From: Beroe forskalii | Lineage: Eukaryota > Ctenophora > Nuda > Beroida > Beroidae | Assembly (NCBI GenBank): GCA_011033025.1 | Contig: WFMF01000048.1 | Location: 310,001-374,000, forward strand | DNA length: 64,000 nt | Direction of reading: 5' to 3' | Shown: piece by piece, positions 44,282 to 55,472 of the stretch | Layout: the number at the start of each line of letters is the position of its first letter | Numbering within the stretch: position 1 is the first letter of the stretch | Program-made: the position numbers and the translations under genes | Notes under the pieces: generated by a model | What the model was told of the DNA's origin: nothing | Database searches by the model: none | What the model saw: the letters and a program-made list of their open reading frames with translations, nothing else

Positions 44282-44902
44282 TAGACCTATTGGATTAGTT
44301 CACAAACGTGCTCCTAATTTAGGTAATAAACTTTTCAAGAGAAGAAAGCTAGCTTTATCTGCCCACAACTCAGTACATCAAGAAAGGGGTCAGGGAACTG
44401 TAAGTTGTACTAATGCTGAAAATAAAAAGCGGGGTCGTCGGTGTAAAGGTTGTGCTATGATGTCTGGTAAATCAGTTGTAAAGTCAAGCTCAAATGGGCG
44501 GCAGATCAACACACCATTTGCAACATGTCAGACAAAATGGTAATCTATCTAGCTGAATGCCGTAAATGTGACAAACAATATATCGGTCGTACAGTTCAGA
44601 TGCTCAGAAACAGAATCAGTGGTCATAGGGGTTGGATAAACAAACCCAAAGTAAAGGAAAAAACAGAAAATTTGAATCATGAAGAGGAAGATGAGGCAGC
44701 ACTGGCTGATCATTTACAGACTGTCCACAATTTGTCATCAGCAAATGATTTTGATTCTAACTACATGTTTACAATCATTCAAATTTGTGAACCATCATCA
44801 ATTGTCAATTCAGAATACAAATGGATTTCAAATTTGAAAACTCTAACACCTTTTGGACTCAATATTCAGAAACCTTTTGGGATTGGTGAGAGGCTGATCT
44901 GA
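44282..44902 (+). pseudogene. Penelope-like polyprotein, C-terminal GIY-YIG part (copy 1)
   Basis: The frame resumes DRPIGLVHKRAPN after the foldback element. A Cys cluster (CTNAENKKRGRRCKGC) and the GIY-YIG nuclease follow: MVIYLAECRKCDKQYIGRTV, then LRNRISGHRG. The C-terminal part includes EEDEAALADHL and the WISNLKTLTPFGLNIQ tail. The stop is at 44902. A one-base change of frame occurs near 44524-44540 (QTKW then stop, versus QTKMVIYL in copy 2). The domain makes the DNA nick that primes reverse transcription in EN+ Penelope-like elements. Confidence 0.85.
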
Positions 44903-45420
44903 GAATTTTTTCTAATGCCAGGTTTTAATTTATTAATTTATTAATGATTTTCATGTGAGGGAATTTATTTAATATCTTTGAATTTAAATATAATATCTTT
45001 AATTTCGATTTTTAATTTTCTAAACTTTTTAATAAATTATTTTCTTCTTCTTCTTTTTAATTTAATCTGTTGGCTACATCCACACTAGTTTCAATAATTC
45101 ATCTTTGTAGTTTGTAAAACGATTTTCTTCATCGTTTTAAAGTTTTTAGGCCTATCTCTATTTTCTAGGAAAATTTGTTATCAATTTTGTTATTTTTATA
45201 TGTTGTTGTTTGTATATTTGGACGGCTATTGAGTTAATTGCATTTGATTTTCGGCGCCCGTTAGGTTTTTTTAATAGCTTGCAAAATTTAATAATAGGAA
45301 TCTTGGTTTGAATTGACTTCATGTTTTAAGGTTTTTATCTTATAAACTTGGATAGATATTTTAACCTTTCTTTTATTATAGGTAGGAAGCCAGAAGGCTT
45401 ATTAATGATATATGAGATGT

Positions 45421-45468
45421 TAATTGTCCTGAAGACGGAGATGGACCGAAACATGTAGACAAATTAAT
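45421..45468 (+). ncRNA. Hammerhead-ribozyme-like motif in the 3' region of Penelope-like copy 1
   Basis: The core CTGAAGA (45429-45435) and GAA (45448-45450) are in hammerhead order. Helix I is TAATTGTC (45421-45428) against GACAAATTA (45458-45466), with one bulged A. Helix III is the very short ACATGT, and the predicted cleavage follows A45457 (GTA). Penelope-like elements are known to carry minimal type I hammerheads with such short helix III. Helix II is weak here: only GG/CC pair around AGATGGA, with an extra C at its base, so activity is uncertain. The same sequence is kept in copy 2. Confidence 0.55.
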
Positions 45469-45729
45469 ATCATTGCTGTGTTTCTTGGTTTATAAAAGAG
45501 CATCAATTGTTTTATTGTTTTATTGATCAGTCATTACTGAAATTTAAACATGAATTTGACTTAAATATACACAATTAATAGAACGTCTCATAAACCAGCC
45601 AATAATGTCCGACAGTAAGTGTATATTTTTCTTCTCATAATTACATTTCCATCCAAATGGAATTTACTTATCAACGGCGTAAAGAAAAGGTAGAAAACCA
45701 TGCCAAACTCGCACCTTCACCTGACTAAT

Positions 45730-46700
45730 TCACTCCACATTGGAGGCTAATTCCACTTCCTTGTACGATTGCTTCTCGTGGACCTTGCTATGTCTGACGA
45801 AGTCACTGTGTCGAACTGTCTTATACTCGCACAAGTTACACTTGAAGACATTGTCAATATGGATGTTAAAGTGTCGGGTCATGTCTGACTTCCTGATCGT
45901 TAGATACCCGCACATCGGACACTTCCACTTGCCCGAGCCGTGACTCAGTTTGTGCTCGTGAAACACCTTCCGACAGGCCGCCACGAAATCGCACTTATCG
46001 CACGAGTACATCTTCAAATCTGCTTTCTTTTTCTTGCCCGGACTACGTCTCCTCGGTTCTGGTTGGGGCTGCTTAACAGGCGAGTTTGCAGGCATATCTG
46101 CCAGGGCGTTGTTGTTGATGACTTTCTGGCCATCCTTAGAGACCTGAACCAGGATGACCCTACAGCGAGGTAAGTTGGCAGTGTGGATGCGCATGTGCTT
46201 TAACAGGACTGTTTTATGGAAGTAGTGTAGTGGCAGACCCCACACTTGAAGGGCTTCTCTCCGATGTGCAGGAGCTGGTGTCGCCTCAAGTCGCTCCTCC
46301 TCGCTGTCTTATACTCACACTTCGTACAATTGAAGAGGTTCTCTCCAGTGTGACTGAAAACGTGTCTCTTCAGATCACTCTGACGACTGGTCGAGTAGCT
46401 GCAATACCCGCATTGGAAGTCCTTCTTATCATGTAGCTGCCCTACGTGCTCCCCTCCTTCTCCAATATACTCATCCGGATCCATCAATTCCTCCTCCTCT
46501 TCCTCCTCTCCTAAGTCATCTATCACATCACCCATACCCACCATCTCCCCCTCATCTATAATGTGATCAGGGGGACCTGCTATCAAGTCATCCTTATCTT
46601 CATCGTATTCCTCGTGTATTTCAGCAGGTAGGTGGTCGTCATTCAAATCAGTGGAATGGTCGAGGGGGGCAGATTGAGGGGAAACACTCGGTCCTTCCAT
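45730..46700 (-). CDS. C2H2 zinc-finger protein with six fingers, one frameshift in finger 3
   Basis: The predicted start is MEGPSVSPQS at 46700. An acidic N-terminal region (GEEEEEEELMD, about residues 67-77) precedes fingers 1 and 2 (FQCGYCSYSTSRQSDLKRHV, FNCTKCEYKTARRSDLRRHQ). Finger 3 begins FKCGVCHYTTSIK and resumes VLLKHMRIH in another frame. One extra base near 46215 would give the normal 12-residue spacing. A basic linker (PRRRSPGKKKKA) and fingers 4-6 follow (YSCDKCDFVA, WKCPMCGYLTIRKSD, FKCNLCEYKTVRHSD), ending at 45730. All fingers have the C-x2-C-x-Y/F pattern of REST- or CTCF-type regulators. A DNA-binding transcription factor is likely, but I cannot name an orthologue. The lesion may be a consensus error because the rest is well kept. 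Confidence 0.8.
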
Positions 46701-46739
46701 GTCAACTTGACAAGAACATCCTCAAATTTGATTGGGTAA

Positions 46740-47470
46740 TTACTTTAAATCGTACAATCATCCTCCCATTTTGAAAGTGAGAAGAAACGTTTATGCAGTA
46801 GGGCAGAATAGTTAGGGATTTAAATATTGATGGGAGAAAAGTAGGTGCAGTTGTGTGGCTGCATAACAGCCATTGCTATACACCCCCGTTTTCATAGTAA
46901 TGAGCTGAATCATCAAGGGTCAGGTAGTTGATTTAAAAAAGAAATATCTTTCCAAAGAACCCAGGATCAAAATAAAGGTCATGACCACAGTGAAACGCTA
47001 TATATATAAATGATTGATAATGCGATTTAAACACATAATAAATATAACATACTGGGGTCCATAAATCAATCTCTCAGTTCTTTATCATATAATTTTTACT
47101 GGATCACTGAATGGAATAACAATCATTACAAGCGAGGAGAAGAAATGCAAGACTTAGGAGTTCAAAGTTCAAATCCGACCAAAACACGTGTAAGTAACTC
47201 ATAGAGAAACAGAACCGGATACAACATCATCTGAAGTATTTTACTAGAAGTTAAAACCGATAGGAAATTGCCACCAATATGATAAAAGCAGAACTGATCA
47301 GAAATAAGATTAATTCATAATTCAAATTATTTCACCCAATTCTATGAAATATCGATCAAATCTGAGAGGGTCTACTCACCCCCCTCCCTCATTGCGACTT
47401 TATGGATGGTCCTTTGAAATATTGACCGAATCTGAGAAAGCTATGTGTACTGCACATGGCACTCTTTTCC
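46740..47470. other. No gene recognised
   Basis: AT-rich intergenic DNA upstream of the zinc-finger gene. It may hold that gene's promoter, but no TATA box or initiator could be fixed. Confidence 0.4.
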
Positions 47471-47489
47471 AAAAAAATACAGCCCTAAT

Positions 47490-47955
47490 GGCGGAGTCCA
47501 CTGGCAGAGTCCACTGGCAGATTCCACCAGTGGAGTTTACTGGTGGACTCCACCGGCATTCACGGAGTCGAGTCCACTGCGGGAGTTGAGTCACTGGCGG
47601 AGTCGAGTCCACCAGTGGACTCCACACTGGTGGAGTCCGCCAGTGGACCTGACTCGCCAGTGGACTCCGCCGGTGGAGTCCACTGACTCCGCCAGCGGAC
47701 TTACCTCCACAATTATTTTAGTCCACGGTGACTCTTTTGGTGGACTTTTCGGTGGACTGTCCACCAGTGCGCCGGGCGGAGTCAGGACCAAGCAGCGGAC
47801 CCACCCACCGCGGGCGGAGTTTCGAAAAGTCCGCTGCAGGTCCACCAAAGTCCACCAAAAAATTTTATGGTGGACTTTAGTGGAGTCCGCGGCGGACCTG
47901 CAGCGGGTCCACCGGGTCCGCAGCGGGTCCGCGGCGGAGTTAAGTCCACCCATTT
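47490..47955. repeat. Inverted/tandem array of GGAGTCCACTGGC words
   Basis: GGAGTCCACTGGCAGAGTCC and its opposite GGTGGACTCCACCGGC alternate, with a GC-rich right part (GCAGCGGGTCCGCGGCGGAG). The vocabulary TGGACTCC/GGAGTCCA makes it self-complementary over most of its length. It looks like a foldback element, but I could not define ends or a target duplication. Confidence 0.6.
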
Positions 47956-48049
47956 TTTAGCCAAATGATATGAGTGGTGTCAGGTGTAGGAGATGGGAGA
48001 AGGATGTGAGTAGGTGATTTTGTTATCAAAAACAATAACAAGATTACAA

Positions 48050-50120
48050 GAATGAAAATGGTGTCAGTTGTAAGGGAAGAGGATGCCGGAGTCAGTTGAC
48101 CCGAAGGTAAGGAGATCCTTGGAAGGATGAGGTTCCAGAGAGGGCTTCCTAATGGTTATGACTGCTTGTTCTGTCAGGTCTAGGTGGGATCAGTGAGAGG
48201 GGAGGGCCTTTAGGATGCAGATGTTGTTCCAGGCAATGATGTGTCTGGTGGTGATGGAGTGAAGAGCAGGAGCAGACTTCACTCTGTATGTAATGTTGTC
48301 AGTTGTAGCATTGTTCATGTTCCTTCATTCTGTCGAGAAGATGACAGTAGGTCTGTCCGTGGGGATGTCAAGGCAGCTGATCTCGTAGATGGTGTTGGGG
48401 GTCTGGGAGGAAGGAGATGTAATCTTGTCTTGGTGAGGATGTTCCCAAGATAGGTGTTGGAGAAGGTAATGTTGATGTCGTATTGGTTGAGGATCTTCTA
48501 GGTGGGAGAGGGAGAGATGGAAGGGGAGGAAGGTCTTCAAGGAGGGTCGTGGTTTGATGTCTCTGTTGAAGGCAGCAAAAGATTGGTAGGTGGAGGGTTT
48601 GTTGAACTTCTGGGAGACTTCTGTCTTGATGGAGGAGATGGGGGATGGAAGGAGTCCATTCTGAAGGAGGGTGTGTCATACTGTCTGAAGTTCTGTGTTA
48701 AGGTGTTGAGGGGAGCAGTGGTTGTGGGCTCATCAGGTGAGGGATCTGATGACAGTGGAGGAGGTCATCATGCACGAGTCATTGCGAGTGTAGACTGTAG
48801 AGGTTGGTGTGGTACATTTTCTGTAGAATGAGGTGGACTTGTCGGGATGGATGAGGAACTCGAGAAAGGTGATGAGGGTGGGGTGTTCTAGGATGAAGGT
48901 GAGGTCATCAGTGAGGGAGTTGATGAAGTTGAAGAAGATGTCTGCATGTTGTCTGTCTCTGAAGTTAAGCCTAGGCAGCAGGCCTAGTAGGAGTTGCCAG
49001 ACGTTGCCTGGTCCCATACTCAAAGAGATGGTGGAGGAGGCAAGGTTAGAGGGCAGGAGGGAGCCTGACTTCATGGCAAGGGGCATGTTGCAGGAGTTGT
49101 AGAGGGATTGGGCGTCGAGGGAGGAGTGGTAGGAGTAGGAAGATTTGAGGGATGATAGGAATCTGGATTCCAAATCGAGGGAGTCCTTGAGGTGGAGTTG
49201 GTTCTGCATCAGGGGCTTCAGGATGTGCAGAAGGTTTTGTGGAGAGCCTCGAGAGGGGTGTTGTAGAAGGAGACCACGGGACAGATGGGGGCTCCAGGTT
49301 AGTGTATATATTCAGTTAATCATAGAGCTGAGGCCATCTTGGGTGGTGGTTCTGAAAAAATTTCCAGGCCAGGTACACTCAAAAAAGCACCCACCCCGTT
49401 TAAGCCATTTTTTGAGTACAGTACATTGCAAAATGTACTCAAAAATGGCAATTTTTTGTCCTTTTCTCCATATTTTTCGGTAATTAGTTTGTAAACTTGG
49501 CTAAGCAATGGTCTGACTGGCATAAATCAGATAAATTTCGATTACTTCATGGACAAAAACAATTAAGGAGTAAATTCGTTTCATCAGCAGTCCACCCACC
49601 TATTTGGCAACCCTGTGTTTGGCAAGTAGGCATCGAACTTCTCCTGGTGTTTGAGAAAATGCTTATTGTGGGTGTAGCGAGACTTCTTGATGCAGAGGTG
49701 TAGGAGTTTCTGGTAGTAGCCGAGGAGAGGAGGAGCTGTAGGGTTTGGAGGTTATCATCGTACTAATCCTTCTGTGGGTGAAGCGTGTCTGTAATGGTTG
49801 AGTCGTTCTGTCAGGAAGGAGGTGGAGGCTTTGGTCAGAACTTCAGTGGCGCTGGGTGAGGTGATAGGGAGGTCAGGGGGAGTCCTTTGAGGATGAAGGA
49901 GTTGTCCCAGTAGGCATTGAGGAAGGAGATGTGGCAGGAGAAGGTTGACATGCATTGCATGAGGCAGGAGGTCATCTTGCAAAGAGAGGGGGCCAAGGGT
50001 CCCAAGAGGGAGAGGAGGGTGTCATTGAAGGAGGGGGTAGGTGGTTGAGGTGGTGAAGGAGTTGATGGTGAAGAAGATGTAGGTGTAGAATTGGATACTA
50101 CATGGTTTGTAGACAGATCC
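48050..50120 (-). pseudogene. Decayed GC-richer reverse-transcriptase/GIY-YIG (Penelope-like) relic, possibly two tandem pieces
   Basis: On the minus strand, in shifting frames, a long RT-like piece (49209 to 48733) ends ITFLEFLIHPDKSTSFYRKC. This fits the FLD...YRK motif downstream of the RT catalytic core. Further on, NTIYEISCLD (about 48395) and QTYCHLLDRMKEHE (about 48340) look like the two halves of a GIY-YIG domain. ALHSITTRHIIAWNNICILK near 48220 fits its C-terminal end. A similar C-terminal word, AYWDNSFILKGLPLTSLSP, occurs near 49890. This suggests a second partial copy upstream. Many frameshifts and a base composition unlike the 39.7-kb element indicate an older, different family. 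Confidence 0.5.
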
Positions 50121-50756
50121 ATGGGAAAAGGTGTGACATATCAGGGTACAACTTAGGGAGCAAGTTTAAAACGTTAAATGATACAATATTGATACGATAA
50201 AGTGTGTTGACATTAATTATTCAATTATCAAACACAAAGAAATTTTGTCTTGATCCACAACATATAGACCATTGTCCATTTGTCACAATACGTTGTAACT
50301 GTTATGAGCCTAACCTGGTAATCTCCGTGAATGTTCTTTTTTGATGTCATGTTGAACAAGGAACTGAAGCTGAGAGGTTCACCGCTAAATTTCACATGAT
50401 AAAATTTTTCTTGTTCATATTTTTAGAATGAGTGCTGAAAAAATTGATATTATTATTATTATTATTTTCCTTTGAATCTGACCATTTCTTACCATCTCAT
50501 TTATTATTGGGGGCATTTTATCAGTGCTACTGCATATTCTATGTTCATATATAATGATATACTTCAGAATTTTTGAAATATTTTCACTTCAGATTATATA
50601 ATTGTTTCTAATTCATCAGAAGTTATTAAGTATGATATACCTATCTCAAATGTGACTCAAGAATCGTGATCTATCCGTAATTGCACATTCAGAATAATTG
50701 TATGATGTAGGTAAGTACAAGTAGGTATGATATAATTTATTTGCTTGAGGTAAGTT

Positions 50757-53316
50757 ATGCAGAGTGAGTGGAGTCACATTGATGAATTAGATGATGTTAT
50801 TTCTGATACTAAATTGAGGATAGCAGAATATAAGGAAGAAATCATAAAGCTTGAATCACATTTATCATGGCTTTATGATGAACGTGAAAGTTTTCTTGAG
50901 AACCTTTCAACAAAGAAAAAAGAGAATGTTTCAATTACCTCTAAACCACATTCCTTCAATTTGCAACGTTCAAGAAACCTTCCAATTGCACCAGTAAGAC
51001 AACTTTCTGAAACTGGAGGGAAGCTCACTGAATCACCTTTAGATTCTTTTGTCAGCAAATCATCAGGAAATTCATTTGGATCAGCTACAAGTTTAATTAG
51101 CAGGAACTGCATATCTTGTTCTGTTGAGGATGTATCATTAAGTGAATCAAATAGCCCTTCTCGAACATCATCAAAGAAAGGACAGAAATTTTCCACCCAT
51201 GATTTAAAGTTCCTTAAGAAACTTACTAATTACGCCAAATCTCCATCAAAATGGAATGGTTCTAACCCAAAGCTTTCAATATCTTCTATGGATGAAATTC
51301 TGTCAGAATCTTGTAATAGCATTGGAAGTATTACAACATCAACTGATGATTTGGATGCTGACAAATCACTTAAACATCAATATGTGAGTTAATTGATCCT
51401 TACAACACATTAGGTATTCTTTGATAAAATATAATTGATGATATCTATAATCAAAAATATTGCATAGGTATTTTTTGCACACAAATTTGAAAATGATTCA
51501 TTGACATCGTGTGGTATACTGGTATAACTACATAGGGGGGGGGGGGGCAACCTCGAAAAACCCCGGGTGGATACAAAAATTGCCAAATGGGGGTTTAATT
51601 TTTCGGGGTTTATGAGAGTTTAAGGAGGCTAAACTGATGAAAATAGCCGTTTTTCGGTCGGAAAATTCAATTTTTTCTCAAAATGGTACTACTTTAGTTG
51701 TGGATTTTCGGCTCTTCTCTCGAATGGTACCATATTTGTTGAGGATTTTTGGCACTTTTCTGAAATGGTACCATTTTTGTTGAGGATATTCGACCCTCTT
51801 CTGAAATGGTACCATTTTTATTGAGGAATTTTGGCCCTTTTCTGAAATGGTACCATTTTTGTTGACGATTTTCGACCCCTATCTGAAATGGTACCATTTT
51901 TGTTTAGGATTTTCAACCCTTTTCTGAAATGGTACCATTTTTGCTGGAAATTTTTCTTCGCACTTTTCTGAAATGGTACCATTTTTGTTGAGGATTTTCG
52001 ACCCTTTTCTTAAATGGTACCATTTTTGCTGAAGATTTTTGGCACTTCTCGGAAATGGTACCATTTTTGTTGACGATTTTCGACCCTTTTCTGAAATGGT
52101 ACCATTTTTGTTGACGATTTTCGACCCTAATCTGAAATGGTACCATTTTTGTTGAGGATTTTCAACCCTTTTCTGAAATGGTGCCATTTTTGCTGAAGAT
52201 TTTTGGCACTTCTCGGAAATGGTACCATTTTTTGTTGACGATTTTCGACCCTTCTCTGAAATGGTACCATTTTTGTTGACGATTTTCGACCCTAATCTGA
52301 AATGGTACCATTTTTGTTGTGGATTTTCAACCTTTTTCTGAAATGGTACCATTTTTGCTGGAGATTTTTGGCACTTTTCGGAAATGGTACCATAATTTTT
52401 GTTGAGGAATTTTGGCTCTTTTCTGAAATGGTACCATTTTTGTTGAGTATTTTCGACCTTAATCTGAAATGGTACCATTTTTGATGATGATTTTCTGAAA
52501 TGGTACCATTTTAGTTGTAGATTTTTAGCCCTATTTTGAAATGGTACCCATTTATACCCCCAAAAACCTAAAAGTGGATATAAAAAAAGCCAAATAGGGG
52601 TTTAATTTTTCGGGGTTTATGGGTTTTTTTCGAGGTTGCCCCCCCCCCCTACATAACTACTGAATAGTGAATAAATTTTGTTAATGCTAGCTTTGATTCA
52701 TTTAATGAAGTTGTGAGCAAAACATGGCTTTTTAGCTTCAAGCATCAGAATCTGATCTGACAATTTTCAGTTCAAGATAAGTGATAATGATGCTGGTTCC
52801 AGTAGCAACAACAATACCAATAAAAGTAGTCTGAGAAGAAACAGAGTGTTCTATTCTAAGAAGGTAGGTAAAAATGCCCAGAAGTAAATGCAGAATTTAC
52901 AAAAATTATGATAATCACTTCAAAGATCCTTATTTAAATCTTTGTTGAGTTCAAAACAAATTCTCCGCCCATTCCAACCAATTTCCTATCACCCTGCAAA
53001 AATCCCTGAGTTTTGACTTTTTAACTTATGCACATATCACAAAGCTACCACTTTGTTTTATTATAACAATACACTTGATGGGTTGATATTTGCCAAACTG
53101 CTGCAAAGACCACCAACAACTTATAACTCATCTAACTATCATCCAGAAAAAGCACTATCTGATGGAAACGATGTCACATCATGGCACTTGCAGTCCAAGT
53201 GACCACTCAGGAGCCAGCGACGACATATCACTCGATAACATCTCCAACTCTGACTCCAGTGGGTGTCTAGGGAACCCTGTCTCTGACGAGAATGTTCAGC
53301 AGTCTAACAGTGGAAC
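50757..53316 (+). CDS. Coiled-coil/Ser-rich protein, at least three exons (50757-51383, 52771-52863, 53147-53316)
   Basis: I do not recognise the protein. Exon 1 (209 codons) starts MQSEWSHIDELDDVISDTKL and has a predicted coiled coil at about residues 5-55. A Ser/Thr-rich stretch follows. It ends CAATAT then GTGAGT. Exon 2 (31 codons, phase 0) lies between TTTTCAG and GTAGGT and reads FKISDNDAGSS to NRVFYSKK. Exon 3 (phase 0 start after ATCATCCAG) reads KKHYLMETMSHHGTCSPSDH and then a Ser/Asp-rich run, ending GGAAC then GTGAGT (phase 2). All joins keep the frame open, which strongly supports a real gene. A stop lies two codons before the ATG, though TTATGCAG there could itself be an acceptor. 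Exons beyond 53316 were not found. Intron 1 contains the foldback element at 51535-52648. A cytoskeletal or signalling scaffold is a guess. Confidence 0.7.
51535..52648 (-). mobile_element. 1114-bp foldback element of the GGTACC family, inside intron 1, opposite orientation to 31403-32693
   Basis: Left G13 and right C10 runs are followed inward by CAACCTCGAAAAA and its reverse complement. CTACATA flanks both ends (51528-51534 and 52649-52655). Module words GTGGATACAAAAATTGCCAA and GGGGTTTAATTTTTCGGGGT occur at both ends in direct orientation, as in the 31403 element but reversed. The centre is about twenty units of ~40 bp, ACGATTTTCGACCCTTTTCT then GAAATGGTACCATTTTTGTT. The element makes up most of the 1387-bp intron. 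Confidence 0.85.
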
Positions 53317-54840
53317 GTGAGTTGTCAAACTTCCATAATATGCTCATAGGGGGATGGGGCAAAGGGGTTGGTTCAGTCTTTACTCAGCCCTGATGCTATC
53401 TCTTCAACATATCTGCAGTGCCTGATTACCGACAAGAAATGTGAATATTTGAAAATTGCAATCTCCAGTTCTTGATTCGACAAGTCTTCTTGTTGATTTT
53501 TGTTATCTGTGGTATAAGCTCAGTTTGTTAAACTGAGATATAAGGTCCAATCATCCTAATCAGTTAATCAGTGCTTCGTTCACTTGAGAAATTGTATTCA
53601 ATTCTTGTCGGATATCATAGTATCGTGCGCCCATTATATCTCTATATAGATGCTATTTGAATGCTGATCATGTAACGGGCTATAGGTTGTAACATCTTGT
53701 AAGGTGATTGCTGCCCTATCCGAGGAAGTATTTAAACCCATTAGCTGTTATTGAAATGCTCGCTCCTCCTGTACCACAAACTTTCATTAAGAAAATACGA
53801 CAGTTTATTGCGAAATTTGGCATGAATCTAAGTTATGCCGTGTAGTATTCAAGTGTCTGGTCTAAAGTCTTCTCTTCACAGTTCCATGGCACGGAACTTA
53901 TGACTGTTTGTATTATTGTGAAGATCATTAACTTATTGAGACACTGTGTTGGAGAGCATCCTGATTCTTGACACCGAATAACCCGACGGTTGGTTCTAGT
54001 CTGGTTTCTGTCAGGTTATTGTCTGGTTTCACCTGGTTTCCCTTGGGTTTACATTTCGTCGTGCTTTTGTATTTTTGATATTTGTCATGCTTTTGTCGTT
54101 TTTCATCGCGTTTTGATTTTTTTGGAGCTATGTCAGGCTTTTTTGTGATTTTTTTTTGGATTTTGTTCGGGACTCGGGTTTCAGTTGAGTTTTGTCCTGG
54201 CTTTGATTACAAATTTGTCCTGGAAATGTGGGGCTCTTGAGTGTCAGCGGATGCCTCGGAGGTAAAAGACACATGTACCTGAGTGGTTAAGTGTTGTGTG
54301 TCGCAAGAAAATGTTATTAAAAGCTATCTGGAGAGACATTGCCTTATAAGGGCATGATCTTGCTCTGTCTTTCAATTCTCAAGGGAGTGTTAATATTGAA
54401 TTCTCGCATAGGTACCCATATTACAGTGTTATGCGCTTTGAGAAAGCGTCAGCGATCACCATGCACCCCATTAGCCGTACACTGCAACTATTATACCCGC
54501 TTTGTTTAGCCTTGGTCACAGAACTCATTTGCTATACCGTAGTGAGTAATGAAGTGAATGGTTCGACGAGTTTATATTAGACCTCCACTACCATACGCTG
54601 ATTTAATTACACAGTTAAATATTAAATACTATTGTAAAGTAAATTGAGGGAGTGAACCCCTGATTTTGCGTCATAGTTTCAACTTGGCAGCCTCACCTCC
54701 GCTCTCCTGACTTACATCTGCTAAGCTGGGAAGAAATCTCACCTAGTGAGCCGACTATAGTGATTTCTGAGAACAGTGAACTCCTGCCCCTTCCCACCGG
54801 TAAGATACCCAGAGATTCAACGTATATTAATTTAAAATTT
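53317..54840. other. No gene recognised
   Basis: The next exon of the upstream gene could lie here, but no acceptor with a convincing open frame in the right phase was found. Confidence 0.4.
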
Positions 54841-54912
54841 CATTAATTAAATTAATGACTGATCAATAAAACAATTGATGCTCTTTTATAAACCAAGAAA
54901 CACAGCAATGAT

Positions 54913-54961
54913 ATTAATTTGTCTACATGTTTCGGTCCATCTCCGTCTTCAGGACAATTAA
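54913..54961 (-). ncRNA. Hammerhead-ribozyme-like motif in copy 2
   Basis: The minus strand carries the same TAATTGTC, CTGAAGA, GAA, ACATGT, A, GACAAATTAAT series as 45421-45468, with the same weak helix II. Preservation in both copies shows that it was part of the source element. Confidence 0.55.
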
Positions 54962-55472
54962 CATCTCATATATCATTAATAAGCCTTCTGGCTTCCTACC
55001 TATAATAAAAGAAAGGTTAAAATATCTATCCAAGTTTATAAGATAAAAACCTTACAACATGAAGTCAATTCAAACCAAGATTCCTATTATTAAATTTTGC
55101 AAGCTATTAAAAAAACCTAACGGTCGCCGAAAATCAAATGCAATTAACTCAATAGTCGTCCAAATATACAAACAACAACATATAAAAATAACAAAATTGA
55201 TAACAAATTTTCCTAGAAAATAGAGATAGGCCTAAAAACTTTAAAACGATGAAGAAAATCGTTTTACAAAGATGAATTATTGAAACTAGTGTGGATGTAG
55301 CCAACAGATTAAATTAAAAAGAAGAAGAAGAAAATAATTTATTAAAAAGTTTAGAAAATTAAAAATCGAAATTAAAGATATTATATTTAAATTCAAAGAT
55401 ATTAAATAAATTCCCTCACATGAAAATCATTAATAAATTAATAAATTAAAACCTGGCATTAGAAAAAAATTC

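Larger units (their letters stand above)
39752..45530 (+). mobile_element. Penelope-like retroelement, copy 1, interrupted by a foldback element
   Basis: The element carries one reverse-transcriptase/GIY-YIG reading frame and a 3' region of about 630 bp that is shared with copy 2 (54857-57832). Similarity of the two copies ends at GATCAGTCATTA near 45531. The 5' limit is unknown because copy 2 is truncated; the coding start at 39752 is used here. It lies tail to tail with the zinc-finger gene, with about 200 bp between. Confidence 0.85.
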
